A DNA stretch of 64,000 nt from positions 1 to 64,000 of the forward strand of contig JAJCZJ010000044.1 in NCBI GenBank assembly GCA_029262455.1, read 5' to 3'. Source of the stretch: Deltaproteobacteria bacterium. Lineage in GTDB: Bacteria > Desulfobacterota > Binatia > HRBIN30 > CADEER01. Below are positions 16,233 through 24,870 of the stretch, piece after piece (position 1 is the stretch's first letter; each line of letters starts with the position of its first letter). A model generated the notes under the pieces. It was not told the origin of the DNA, made no database searches, and worked only from the letters and a program-made list of their open reading frames with translations. A program made the translations under genes and the position numbers.

Positions 16233-17735
16233 TCAGCTCGACAACTCGTCCAGTGGGATGCGGACGATGCCCAGGTTCCCTGTAGCCAACAGGGCACGCC
16301 CATCCGGGGTGAGTCGGACCCAGCGAGAAAATCGACCGACGAACCACCGGCCGACGATCTCCCCGGAGATCTCGTCCAGGGCGACAACGTAGCCTCGCAG
16401 GAAGTCGGTCATATAGATTCGGCGCCGCAGGTCGTCGTACTCCACGGAGCGCATTCCAGGACCAACGAGCCACCGCGCTTCGACGGCTCCGGTGTCATAG
16501 TCGATGCGGGTCAACAGCGCCAAGTTCGGAATCGCGATATACGCTTTGCGCCGAACCTCGTCCCAGTCACACCCCCAAGTCATCGACAGGCGCTCGATCG
16601 GCGACAAATCGCTGCCGACCATGTAGCGCTCGCGAAACGGCGCGCCACGAATCGCTGCGCCTACGTACTGCCCACAGGCGACTCCCTCCCCGAGATCACG
16701 GTCGTATCGCAACTCTCCAGACGTGATGGCGGAGGGAATCGTCTCCATCCGTTCGAAACTCGGCAGGCGGACACGATGAATGCCGTTCATGCGAGCGGAT
16801 AACATATACAAGATCGATCTACGCGGATCATAGAATCCGTCGCCAACCATCTCATCGAACCAGTGTTCGGCCAGAATCGTAATCCCGGCATCACGCGGCA
16901 GCTCGAAAACCTTTGCACCCAACCCGCCGTCCTCTGCCTCGATTCCCCACTGCATCGCCAGCAGCCGTTTGTGCTCGGGCACATCGATCAGGCCTTGGGC
17001 TTTGCCGATCGGCGGGCCCACACACTTCGGGGCTGTCCTGCCATCCAGATGCGCTTCGCAAACCGAGCCGTCGAAGCCATCATCAACCGCCGGTCCCTGC
17101 GTTGAAAAAATCACCCGGCCACCCTCACGGGCCTGCCAAATTGTCCGTGGAAATCGCCCACTCGGGCGCACCTCTCCGGGGCTACAGGACGCCGTGTGTG
17201 GATTGGCGACAACCAACTTAACTGGCGCACGGAGCGAAAGAAAATCGTCGCAACGCAGCAGATTCTCCTCGCGCTCCCACCCTGACAAAACTGCCGCAAT
17301 CCAGATGCCAACCGGCAAAATCAAGGGCAGCCTCACGCCTCCAATCGGTCTGATCGTCGTCACCACGACAGCTACCAACATCAAGGCCAGGACCACCAAG
17401 ACCCAGGGGGCGACCGTCCAACCAAGGAGCAGGCCAAACGCAACAGCGAGGTAACCCCACAGAGCCACTGAGCCCAAATAGAATAGCCAGCAAAAGACCC
17501 CTACCACCTGCGGCGCAACCGATCGTGAACCGACCAACTCCCGACCTAGCCAAGCACATGTTGCAGCCAACCCTGCCGACACTACACCGATCCAAACCAG
17601 CGCCGAGTTTTCCCAAAAAGTAGCGAGGAAGGAAAAAGCCAAGGAAGCCCCTAGAGAAAACGTCGTCACTGTCAGTGCACGAGGCCGGACAACACTCCCC
17701 GAAGCTGCCCGACCTTCTTCCCCGTCAATCGGCAT
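16233..17735 (-). CDS. Membrane-anchored beta-propeller-like protein, paralogue 1
   Basis: A 500-residue protein. Its first 190 or so residues hold five or six hydrophobic helices. The remainder is exported and rich in repeated blades of the YVTN/SMP-30 style: 'GVACGQYVGAAIRGAPF', 'TWGCDWDEVRRKAYIAIPNL', 'GPGMRSVEYDDLRRRIYMTD' and 'RWVRLTPDGRALLATGNLG'. It aligns end to end with the 18.0-19.5 kb gene, including 'EVRPSGRFPRTIW' and the close 'GNLGI.RIPLD'. Cysteines at matching places suggest disulfides. It has no known enzymatic motif. A sensing or scaffold role at the periplasmic face is a guess. ATG 17735 is used; a GTG 30 bases upstream is possible. Confidence 0.7.
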   Translation of the reverse strand: MPIDGEEGRAASGSVVRPRALTVTTFSLGASLAFSFLATFWENSALVWIGVVSAGLAATCAWLGRELVGSRSVAPQVVGVFCWLFYLGSVALWGYLAVAFGLLLGWTVAPWVLVVLALMLVAVVVTTIRPIGGVRLPLILPVGIWIAAVLSGWEREENLLRCDDFLSLRAPVKLVVANPHTASCSPGEVRPSGRFPRTIWQAREGGRVIFSTQGPAVDDGFDGSVCEAHLDGRTAPKCVGPPIGKAQGLIDVPEHKRLLAMQWGIEAEDGGLGAKVFELPRDAGITILAEHWFDEMVGDGFYDPRRSILYMLSARMNGIHRVRLPSFERMETIPSAITSGELRYDRDLGEGVACGQYVGAAIRGAPFRERYMVGSDLSPIERLSMTWGCDWDEVRRKAYIAIPNLALLTRIDYDTGAVEARWLVGPGMRSVEYDDLRRRIYMTDFLRGYVVALDEISGEIVGRWFVGRFSRWVRLTPDGRALLATGNLGIVRIPLDELSS

Positions 17736-17890
17736 CGGCCAAACGTAGCAGACGCCCCCACGCACGCCAGCGCGCTTTTAAGGCGCCCGTCAACGAACAG
17801 GCGCGCAAGCGAAAATGGGGATCCGCCCATCCGGAGTTCGCACGCTTACGCTCGTTCCGGTCTCCGATGGTCTCGCGCCGGCTCTCGCCG

Positions 17891-17999
17891 GAACTCCAAT
17901 GGCAAGGCGGCGAAGCGGCCTGCCCACCCAAGCCTAGGCCGAGGTGGGGGGCAAAGCCAAAGTGAGGGTTGAGGATTTCGCAACGCACCAATGGCGTTC
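17891..17999. repeat. Short dispersed element with imperfect terminal inverted repeats
   Basis: The ends GAACTCCAATG (17891-17901) and CAATGGCGTTC (17989-17999) are inverted repeats with 9 of 11 matches. The interior, from GGCAAGGCGGCGAA to GTTGAGG...CGCAACGCA, is clearly related to the element at 62377-62490. No reading frame is convincing. It resembles a MITE- or REP-like element and fills most of the 293-base gap between the two beta-propeller genes. The rest of that gap shows nothing I can name. Confidence 0.65.
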
Positions 18000-18028
18000 A
18001 AGGACCGTTTGCAGCCCGCTGCTGTTTT

Positions 18029-19540
18029 TCAACCGGAGGCTGGAAGTGCGAAGTTTGGGGCATCGAGCGGGATGCGCGCGATGCCGAGGTTGCCTGTAGC
18101 GAGCAGGGCGCTGCCGTCGCGGGTCAGGCGCACCCAGCGGGAAAACCGCCCGACGAACCAGCGATCGACAACGCGTTCCGACCGTTCATCAAACGCAACA
18201 ACATAGCCCCTAAGAAAATTCGTAAAATACACCCGCTGACGGACGCGGTCGTAAGCTACCGATCGCATCCCAGGTCCGACGAACCAGCGCTTTTCGACCC
18301 GCCCGGTATCGTAGTCGATTCGCGCCAAGAGTCCGAGATTTGGTATTGTCGTATACACTTTGCGGCTCTGCGGATCCCAATCGCAGCCCCAGGTGACTGA
18401 AAGGTGATCGAGAAACGAGTAACTCCCCTCAGCGAAATACCTCAGGGTGACTGGATCACCACCAATGGCCGCTCCAAGATGCGATCCACAAGCGACACCT
18501 TCTTCAATGGCTCGATCGTAGTGGTGTTCTCCCGGAGCAAATTCGTACGGCAGAGCCGACCTCCGCTCAAAGCCAGGCAGGGATACGCGGTGCAATCCGT
18601 TGTAGCGATCTGAGAACAGATGAAGCGTCGAAGTACGCCGGTCGAAAAATCCGTCAGCGAACATTTCGTCGAACCAATGCTCGTTTAGAATCTCGAGCGG
18701 CGTGCTTCTCGGGACTTCAAAAAGGACCGATCCTGACACACCTGCAGGAGACAGGATTCCCCACTGAACGACGAGCAGCCGATCGCGGTCAGGAAAATCA
18801 AGGAGCCCCTGCGCCTTGTTCAAAGGTCGCCCTACGCACTTCGAGATCACACCCGTGCGGACATCCGCCTCGCAGACCGATCCATCAATCCCACCCGGCG
18901 CCTGGCGCCCCTGAGTCGTAAAGACCAATCGCTCGCCGTCGGGCGCCTCCCAGATCGTTCGCGGGAAACGTCCGCTCGGGCGAACTTCACCCGGCTGGCA
19001 TTTCGCCAGCCGCCCGTCTCCGGGGACAATCAGCTCCACCGGTGGCCGCAACGATAGGTAGTCGTCGCAGCGAAGCAAATGCTCTTCCGCCAACCAGCCG
19101 GAGAGCAAGGCGGCGATCCAAATCCCCAGCGGTATGACCAACGGAACATGAAACCGGTCGCGACTCCTGCGCGCAGTCGCGACAACGGCAACCAGGCAGG
19201 CTCCAACGACAATGCACAGCCAAGCCGGAACCGTCCACCCCAGCAGAAAACCAAATACGGCAGCAAGGTAAATCCAGAGCGCGTGACAGCCCAAGACTGC
19301 GGCCCGACACACCCATCCGAGCGAGCGAACCAGACTCGAATCGGTGCTACCAATCCCGAGTCCGATCCACCATCCAGTACAAAGGAACGAAACGAACGCC
19401 ATCCAAACATAGCTCTGCAACGGCCCGTACAACACTGACATCGCGAGAGCCGAGCCCACGACGAACATCACGATCGATGCAAAGTGAGGCCATACGAACC
19501 GGTCGCCGGCCGTCCTCGGCCGCCGGAGCGCGCCAACCAT
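18029..19540 (-). CDS. Membrane-anchored beta-propeller-like protein, paralogue 2
   Basis: A 503-residue paralogue of the neighbour at 16.2-17.7 kb with the same plan: five or six N-terminal membrane helices, a 'LLRCDDYLSLRPPVELIV' junction, then a propeller with 'EVRPSGRFPRTIWEAPDG', 'HWFDEMFADGFFDRRT', 'WGCDWDPQSRKVYTTIPNL' and 'NFLRGYVVAFDERSERV'. The tandem pair probably arose by duplication, later split by the small repeat element. The ATG at 19540 is one of two close starts; the GTG at 19549 is the other. It lies about 50 bases behind the SPASM-type rSAM gene and is probably read from the same transcript. Confidence 0.7.
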   Translation of the reverse strand: MVGALRRPRTAGDRFVWPHFASIVMFVVGSALAMSVLYGPLQSYVWMAFVSFLCTGWWIGLGIGSTDSSLVRSLGWVCRAAVLGCHALWIYLAAVFGFLLGWTVPAWLCIVVGACLVAVVATARRSRDRFHVPLVIPLGIWIAALLSGWLAEEHLLRCDDYLSLRPPVELIVPGDGRLAKCQPGEVRPSGRFPRTIWEAPDGERLVFTTQGRQAPGGIDGSVCEADVRTGVISKCVGRPLNKAQGLLDFPDRDRLLVVQWGILSPAGVSGSVLFEVPRSTPLEILNEHWFDEMFADGFFDRRTSTLHLFSDRYNGLHRVSLPGFERRSALPYEFAPGEHHYDRAIEEGVACGSHLGAAIGGDPVTLRYFAEGSYSFLDHLSVTWGCDWDPQSRKVYTTIPNLGLLARIDYDTGRVEKRWFVGPGMRSVAYDRVRQRVYFTNFLRGYVVAFDERSERVVDRWFVGRFSRWVRLTRDGSALLATGNLGIARIPLDAPNFALPASG

Positions 19541-19593
19541 CACCGTCACTACCGTGCCTGTGCCACGATCAGATCACGCGAAGGCAAGGCGAA

Positions 19594-20721
19594 TCACGCG
19601 AGGGCAACAGGTGCACTTTGGTACAGCAAGTTGATCTCGGTGTGACAGTTCCAATAGCAGTCGGTGCAGCTGGTGAGTTCCCGGCGTCCCTGTTCGTAGG
19701 AATCCGAGTGCCACACCTCGCGCAATGGCTTATCGCGGATACTGCCCATGGGCCGGTGCAGCTCATAGTGCAGAGCACACGGGTACACGTTGCCATAACA
19801 ATCTACCATCACGTTGTGGTAGCCGACGTAGCAGCGCAGCGGAGACGGCACTGAACGGAAGGCCCTCGGAAATAGCGACAGATAAGCATCTGAGTTATCA
19901 ATGAACTCCGAGTCCGCAGCGCGCGTCTTCTCTTCGCGAATCCACGCCACGGCGTCGTCCATCGCCCGCAGCCCTTCCGAGGTGTGCGCCGCAGCACCGC
20001 TGTAGCATCCGGACAGCGGAATAAAGCTCACCGAATTGATCCCACGGTCCCGCGCCAGCCTCACGAAATCCGGCACCTCTCGACAGTTATCAGGACCGAG
20101 AACAAACGTGTATGTGACCGCCGGACGGCCACTTCCCCGTCGCGCCAGGATCTCTTCCGTAGCCTTGGCAATCCGCTCGAAACCAAGGACTGCATTCCGT
20201 AGGCGGTTGTGAGTCTCTGCCGTAGCTCCATCGAGTGAAATGTTCATTGCGTCAAGATCACTCTCCAAGAGCTCGTCGACCCGCCCCGGACTCGTAAGCA
20301 GATTGTAGCCATTGGTGTTCAAGTGAACATGCAGTCCGCGTTGGCGCGCGTGCGCGAGCAACTCGAAACAGTCACTGCGAATCGTCGCCTCACCACCGGT
20401 GAGAGTGAGTCCAGCAACACCAATCGCCGCCATGTCGTCAATGACATTCTTCAGTTCGGCGGTGTTAAACTCGCGATCGCCCCGGGTCTTGTAGAATTGG
20501 GGCTTCGGCAAGTCACACATGAAGCAGGCGTTATTGCACCGGTAGGTCGGAATCAAAATCCCCATCAACGGACCGGCCAGTGGTTTACCTACGCGCTGAG
20601 AGATCGGTACCAACACCGTCTTGGCTGCGGTCGAAGCAAGCCAAGACAGCCGCCCTTCCTGCAACGCCCGCCGCGCGACGCGGAGGTACTGCATCCGGAA
20701 AGGAAGAGAGAGAGTGCCCAT
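19594..20721 (-). CDS. SPASM-type radical SAM protein
   Basis: A 375-residue enzyme. 'PTYRCNNACFMC' gives cluster cysteines C62, C66 and C69. 'LTLTGGEATIRSD' is the SAM-binding strand, 'HLNTNGYNLL' and 'NISLDGATAETHN' follow. The C-terminal SPASM-like region has 'RCYVGYHNVMVDCYGNVYPC' and 'CTDCYWNCHTE', enough cysteines for auxiliary clusters. The layout is typical of peptide- or protein-modifying rSAM enzymes and of HpnH-like enzymes. The N-terminal 50 residues form basic amphipathic helices that could lie on the membrane. It carries no obvious copy of the shared domain. Confidence 0.85.
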   Translation of the reverse strand: MGTLSLPFRMQYLRVARRALQEGRLSWLASTAAKTVLVPISQRVGKPLAGPLMGILIPTYRCNNACFMCDLPKPQFYKTRGDREFNTAELKNVIDDMAAIGVAGLTLTGGEATIRSDCFELLAHARQRGLHVHLNTNGYNLLTSPGRVDELLESDLDAMNISLDGATAETHNRLRNAVLGFERIAKATEEILARRGSGRPAVTYTFVLGPDNCREVPDFVRLARDRGINSVSFIPLSGCYSGAAAHTSEGLRAMDDAVAWIREEKTRAADSEFIDNSDAYLSLFPRAFRSVPSPLRCYVGYHNVMVDCYGNVYPCALHYELHRPMGSIRDKPLREVWHSDSYEQGRRELTSCTDCYWNCHTEINLLYQSAPVALA

Positions 20722-20820
20722 AATTTAGCTTTGATGGCCCGCTGGAGAAACCATAGTCGCCGTCAGTGTCATTGGTACATGAGCACTTTCTAATCAGCAA
20801 GGATCATCACCAAACGAGAG

Positions 20821-22527
20821 TCACCGCGCCTCCGGGCGCTTAAGTAGCAGTATCCACTCGTTCGTCGTCCGAAAACCTACCGCATGGTGGGTCAAAACCT
20901 GTAACGAACGGCGGCGCGTATAGGGCAAAACATCTTCGCTGGTGGCATTGCGGAAGTGCTGGTGACCAGCCCGCGGAGCCGCGTCAGCAGCCGCAACCTG
21001 CTCGGGACGCCGCAGCATCGCGAACGGAGTGGTCTCGACGATCAGGAGCTCGCCGCCGGGCTTGAGCATCTCGGCCATCCGCCCAATCGCCTCGTCGAGG
21101 TCGAAAACGTGATTCAACGAGCGCAAGCAAAGGATTCGGTCGTAGGCCGCCGCTTCAACCCGGAAGTCCTCGACGCCGCCCTGGAAGTAGTCGCCTTCCG
21201 GTAAGATCTTTCGCCAATCACTGAGACTCGGCTCGTCGGGGTCGAGTCCGGTGTAGTGCACCGTACCCGAACGAACCAGCGGAACGATCTCATCCCGATA
21301 GAGCTGCTCGCCGCAGCCGACGTCGAGAACCCGACCGCGCAACCGGCGAACGTAGTCCGCGATCCAGGCTTCTTCACGAGCAAACGGCTGTCCGCCGACG
21401 ACTCGAAAGCGCCGCCCGCAGTGGCCGCGCTCGGTGCAGTCACGGCAAGTCGAATCCGGAATGACACGGCGCATGCCTTCGCGAAAGTCGTCGAGCACCC
21501 CCGCGGCCGCCCGATCGACGAAGACGTGACTCCACTGGTCTTTGATCCGGGCCACCGCTTCGGCGTCGAAGTCGCCGGTGTCGGTTGCATACTGCGCTAG
21601 CTCGTCTCCCTCCACCAGCCACATTTCGCGATCGCTCGCCCCTTCACGACTCGCTTCGTCACGACTCGCTTCGTGTGCGCGGCAGGCTTCGCTCGAGTCG
21701 ACGAAGGGTACGACCACACCGGTGCGCACGAAGTTGAAGGAGTTCGACTGAGCGCTCTGTTGGGCGTCCATGCCCAACGATGAAAAGTCGCCGAGGCAAC
21801 ATGAGCGCGGGGCCGTCGCGACAAAGTTCGGCAGCAACCGCGGCACCGTCATACACGCCGCCGGAGAGCCGGCCTCGCGCAACCCCTCCCAGGCAACGAG
21901 CGGACGCCCGGGGTCGTCGTTCCAGCCATCGAGCTCTCGTACCACCTCAGAGAACCGATCCCAGTCGGCCACTCCATCCGCCGCCACGACGATCTGCACA
22001 GATGAATCCAGCGCCTCCGCGATCCGCTCGACTTCAGCCTTCAAGCTTTCGGGCCGACGTCCTCGCACGTTGATTGCGACATCGAGATCACAAACCCCGT
22101 CGGCTTCCTCGAGCCACGAGCGGACACCACCGAGTACGAGATCAAAAGCCCCCTCGACACCGGAGTTGCGATCGTGATCCTCACCAGTGCCGAAGAGCTG
22201 AAGCCTCAGATATGCCAGCCCGCTCGAGCGCAGGCGTTCCCGCACCTGTGGGTACCCCAGAGCCAGCCCTGTCGTAACAATGCCGGGAGTGCTCCCGTTG
22301 CCACGGATGGTCGCGACATAGCGCAGGATATCCTTCCTCAGGAAAGGTTCGCCCCCAACCAACAAGACCAAACGTCCACCGCGATCCGGCAACGCCACCA
22401 ACTGACGGTGCAGCTCCGCGATATCTGCCGCATCCGGCGCGGACGACGGATCGATCGGACAGGTTCGGCAACCATACGTACACGCCGCGCCGGCCCAAAA
22501 GAGCAACGTGTCGGCCCGGGGACGCAT
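20821..22527 (-). CDS. Radical SAM-methyltransferase fusion protein
   Basis: A 568-residue two-domain protein. The rSAM half begins at once with 'ACTYGCRTC' (C16, C20, C23), then 'LLVGGEPFLRKDILR' and 'GIVTTGLALGY'. Residues 355-375 carry 'CRDCTERGHCGRRF', an auxiliary-cluster-like Cys group. From about residue 390 a class I SAM methyltransferase follows: 'VLDVGCGEQLY' is motif I, 'YTGLDPDE' motif II, and 'MLKPGGELLIVETTPF' the later strands. One polypeptide therefore holds both a radical and a polar SAM domain. This suggests sequential modification of one substrate, or a radical step followed by methyl capping. It sits 53 bases after a small exported protein gene on the same strand. Confidence 0.85.
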   Translation of the reverse strand: MRPRADTLLFWAGAACTYGCRTCPIDPSSAPDAADIAELHRQLVALPDRGGRLVLLVGGEPFLRKDILRYVATIRGNGSTPGIVTTGLALGYPQVRERLRSSGLAYLRLQLFGTGEDHDRNSGVEGAFDLVLGGVRSWLEEADGVCDLDVAINVRGRRPESLKAEVERIAEALDSSVQIVVAADGVADWDRFSEVVRELDGWNDDPGRPLVAWEGLREAGSPAACMTVPRLLPNFVATAPRSCCLGDFSSLGMDAQQSAQSNSFNFVRTGVVVPFVDSSEACRAHEASRDEASREGASDREMWLVEGDELAQYATDTGDFDAEAVARIKDQWSHVFVDRAAAGVLDDFREGMRRVIPDSTCRDCTERGHCGRRFRVVGGQPFAREEAWIADYVRRLRGRVLDVGCGEQLYRDEIVPLVRSGTVHYTGLDPDEPSLSDWRKILPEGDYFQGGVEDFRVEAAAYDRILCLRSLNHVFDLDEAIGRMAEMLKPGGELLIVETTPFAMLRRPEQVAAADAAPRAGHQHFRNATSEDVLPYTRRRSLQVLTHHAVGFRTTNEWILLLKRPEAR

Positions 22528-22580
22528 CGACTCGGGCTACTCGGGCAGTGAAGTGGGATCGGTCGCGAGAAAAATACCGA

Positions 22581-23012
22581 TCACTGCTCGAAGTCTTCGG
22601 CGCCTGAATCATCTTGATCGCCGGCTGGATCTACCCAGTCGAAGTCACCTTCACGCGCCAAGATCATTGCCGAAAGGGACTCCCGCAAGCTCGCCGGAGC
22701 CGAACCTTCGAGGATCGCGATCGCAAACTGCTCGGTCTGTAGATCCGTATCGCCCGCTTCCGAGAAATGCGCCAGCTCGACAACCACTTCTCCGAGACGG
22801 CATTTGTACGTCGCCTCTACGACTGTGTAGTCCACCTGCCCGTTATCCAGAGTGCAGCCACCGGGAAGGGTCTTTCCCTTGCCGAGCATCTCCAGGAGCA
22901 AGTCCTCTTGGCCAGGCGGAATCGCCGGGCCGTCGGCCGCGAACAGCGGGAACGAACAGAACGCCGAAACGAGAAGAGCGGCGGCTAGCATCGCTTTGAA
23001 CCGAGTAAACAC
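22581..23012 (-). CDS. Small exported protein consisting of the shared domain (Cx17C form)
   Basis: A 143-residue protein. GTG 23012 gives a signal peptide with a charged start (FTRFKA) and hydrophobic core ending LFAA; ATG 22991 is an alternative with a weaker n-region. The mature protein starts 'PAIPPGQEDLLLEMLGKG' and runs through 'GCTLDNGQVDYTVVEATYKC', in which the two Cys are 17 residues apart. It then has 'TEQFAIAILEG', a helix ending 'EGDFDW', and an acidic tail. Nearly the whole protein is one copy of the domain found in neighbouring rSAM and membrane proteins. It follows the rSAM gene at 23.1-24.3 kb, which carries the cytosolic form, so an enzyme-substrate or carrier relationship is plausible. 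Confidence 0.75.
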   Translation of the reverse strand: MFTRFKAMLAAALLVSAFCSFPLFAADGPAIPPGQEDLLLEMLGKGKTLPGGCTLDNGQVDYTVVEATYKCRLGEVVVELAHFSEAGDTDLQTEQFAIAILEGSAPASLRESLSAMILAREGDFDWVDPAGDQDDSGAEDFEQ

Positions 23013-23123
23013 AGTTGAGACTTTCGCACAGCCGGCCCCAGAATGTCCAGAACCAACCCTATCAATCCAGGCAAGCCGCCAAACCACCGACCACCAGGCT
23101 CGGTAAACCCAAAAACAGGTCTT

Positions 23124-24266
23124 TCATGCGTTCAGGAGGGGTTCAAAGTTGTCCAGTGGTTCGACGGCTACCCCACGTGCCTCAAAGGCCGCCGTCAATT
23201 GCCCAATGGTCTCAGCAGCCCACTCCCCGGTCCTATACTCCTGCAGTCCGTTATCGTCGTAGAGGTGGTGCACCCGCTCGCCGACGTAGAGTCTGTCGAG
23301 GCGAACCGCCCGCACGAACGGCGCAACGTTCTCGACCATGCGATCGACGTTCATCGGCAAGACCGGTTGAATCACCGCAAATGTACTGACGCCGGCGGAG
23401 TGGAGAGCTCGCAGCGCCGTCAGGCGATCCTCAATCGCGTCGGCGCGCGGTTCGAAGATTTTGCGATACTTATCCGAGTCTGTCGGGATGCTGAATCCGA
23501 CCAAGGCGCGCGGGAAACGCCTGAGCAGGTCGAGGTCTTGTAGAATCCGCGGCGCGCGCGTGAGAATCACCGGCGCAAGTTCTGTTTCGACCAGAACTTC
23601 GAGGCATTGGCGGGTGATCCTGTAGCGCTTCTCCGCCGGCTGATACGGATCGGTCAGGATCGGGCTCATGCGCACGATCCCACCGCTCACGTTCTGCACC
23701 TCGCGGCGCAGCACTTCAGCGGCATTGATCTTGACGTCGAGCGACTTACCCCACGGAAGCTGGGACAGTCCTTCCAGGCGACGCGAAAAGTCGGCCCGGT
23801 CGATGACGTAGCAAAACGGGCAGGCAATCATGCACCCGACGTAGGGGTTGATGTAGTAGTGCCCCTTGCCCTCGGGAATCAGCACGCGATCGACAAAGAT
23901 CTCGCGCACTTCCGGGCCGCCCCCAGCCGGACGTTCAGGATCCGGCAGCGACACCTCGCGACGTCGAATCACATCGAGCACTGCCTCGACCATGCGACGG
24001 TCAACGTCGTTGAGGTCCGAATCTTCGAACAGCCGGTCGACACAGACGTTGAAGCGTGCCGTTCGCGTATAGCAATCCAGAGCTTCGTTGCGCATCTCAC
24101 ACTCGATCGCGATGCACACGTCGTCCCTCTGAAAGCTGACAGAGATCGCCTGCTCACAATCCCAAGAGACCAGCTGCCAACCGGCCGGTACGGCGGTCCC
24201 GTCGAGAAATGGAGCAAGCAGCTCGCGGGCAATCCCGTCGAGCCGACGCGGAGCGGGTTCAGTCAT
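23124..24266 (-). CDS. SPL/Rv2578c-like radical SAM protein with N-terminal shared domain
   Basis: A 380-residue protein. Residues 10-105 are a cytosolic copy of the shared domain: 'LLAPFLDGTAVPAGWQLVSW', 'AIECEMRNEALDCYTRTA' with 'RFNVCVD', then a helix ending 'IRRRE'. The rSAM part opens with 'HYYINPYVGCMIACPFCY', cysteines near 144, 148 and 151. That opening matches the spore-photoproduct-lyase/Rv2578c branch ('INPY.GC...C.YCY'). Later segments 'LTDPYQPAEKRYRITRQCLE' and 'IPTDSDKYRKIFEP' support this branch. Members of this group include DNA-lesion repair enzymes, but the added domain points to a different substrate here. The ATG at 24266 is supported by the domain boundary. Confidence 0.85.
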   Translation of the reverse strand: MTEPAPRRLDGIARELLAPFLDGTAVPAGWQLVSWDCEQAISVSFQRDDVCIAIECEMRNEALDCYTRTARFNVCVDRLFEDSDLNDVDRRMVEAVLDVIRRREVSLPDPERPAGGGPEVREIFVDRVLIPEGKGHYYINPYVGCMIACPFCYVIDRADFSRRLEGLSQLPWGKSLDVKINAAEVLRREVQNVSGGIVRMSPILTDPYQPAEKRYRITRQCLEVLVETELAPVILTRAPRILQDLDLLRRFPRALVGFSIPTDSDKYRKIFEPRADAIEDRLTALRALHSAGVSTFAVIQPVLPMNVDRMVENVAPFVRAVRLDRLYVGERVHHLYDDNGLQEYRTGEWAAETIGQLTAAFEARGVAVEPLDNFEPLLNA

Positions 24267-24306
24267 CCTACCAAGGTTTAGACGGCTGTCGCGGCGCTGA
24301 CAATGC

Positions 24307-24693
24307 TTATGACAAAGCGATCCAGTGGGTCAGGATCCAAAACCGCGTGAAAGAGAAGGCAGTGGCGAAGATCCAGGCACCAGAAAAGCTGGTCAAAGTA
24401 CCCGGCTCGGAATCCCTTCCCCGCAGCCAACGCCCAAGAAGATGCATCAAGCTTGCGGTGATCAGCGGCGAAACAAGGACGTTGAGTCCAGTAATCTCAC
24501 GCCCAAGTAGCGGCTCGGGCAAGACAGCCGTCGCGAGCATCCCGGCAAGGCCACCCAACGACATGCAGCCCAAGTAGGCCGCCCACCGATTCGTCGATCG
24601 GCGACGTCCCAGCGAGTGCGCGGCACTCTCGCCAAGCAACTCGAAAGAGAGCTGAGCAACGACTTCGATCAGCAGTTCGACGAGGAATTCCAT
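24307..24693 (-). CDS. Small integral membrane protein, function unknown
   Basis: A 128-residue protein with about three hydrophobic segments: 'EFLVELLIEVVAQLSFELLG', 'AYLGCMSLGGLAGMLATAVL' and 'VLVSPLITASLMHLLGRWL', plus a C-terminal hydrophobic helix. I do not recognise the family. ATG 24693 is used because residues before it are not membrane-like. It lies 40 bases upstream of the rSAM gene on the same strand and is divergent from a GT-C-like gene, with a 177-base intergenic region that may hold two promoters. Confidence 0.6.
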   Translation of the reverse strand: MEFLVELLIEVVAQLSFELLGESAAHSLGRRRSTNRWAAYLGCMSLGGLAGMLATAVLPEPLLGREITGLNVLVSPLITASLMHLLGRWLRGRDSEPGTLTSFSGAWIFATAFSFTRFWILTHWIALS

Positions 24694-24870
24694 TCGGCTC
24701 GTCTGTAGAACCCCCCATCGAAGCGCAGTCAATGGAAACTCAAAGAGAATTGCCTCGGATCGCCGGAGCGCTCCAAACCTGCCGCCGATTGCACCTCGAC
24801 GTAGGTTCTAGAATAGTCTCCCTCCACAGCCAGTACCGACGATTACCGACGTGACCATAGACCGAGCAAG

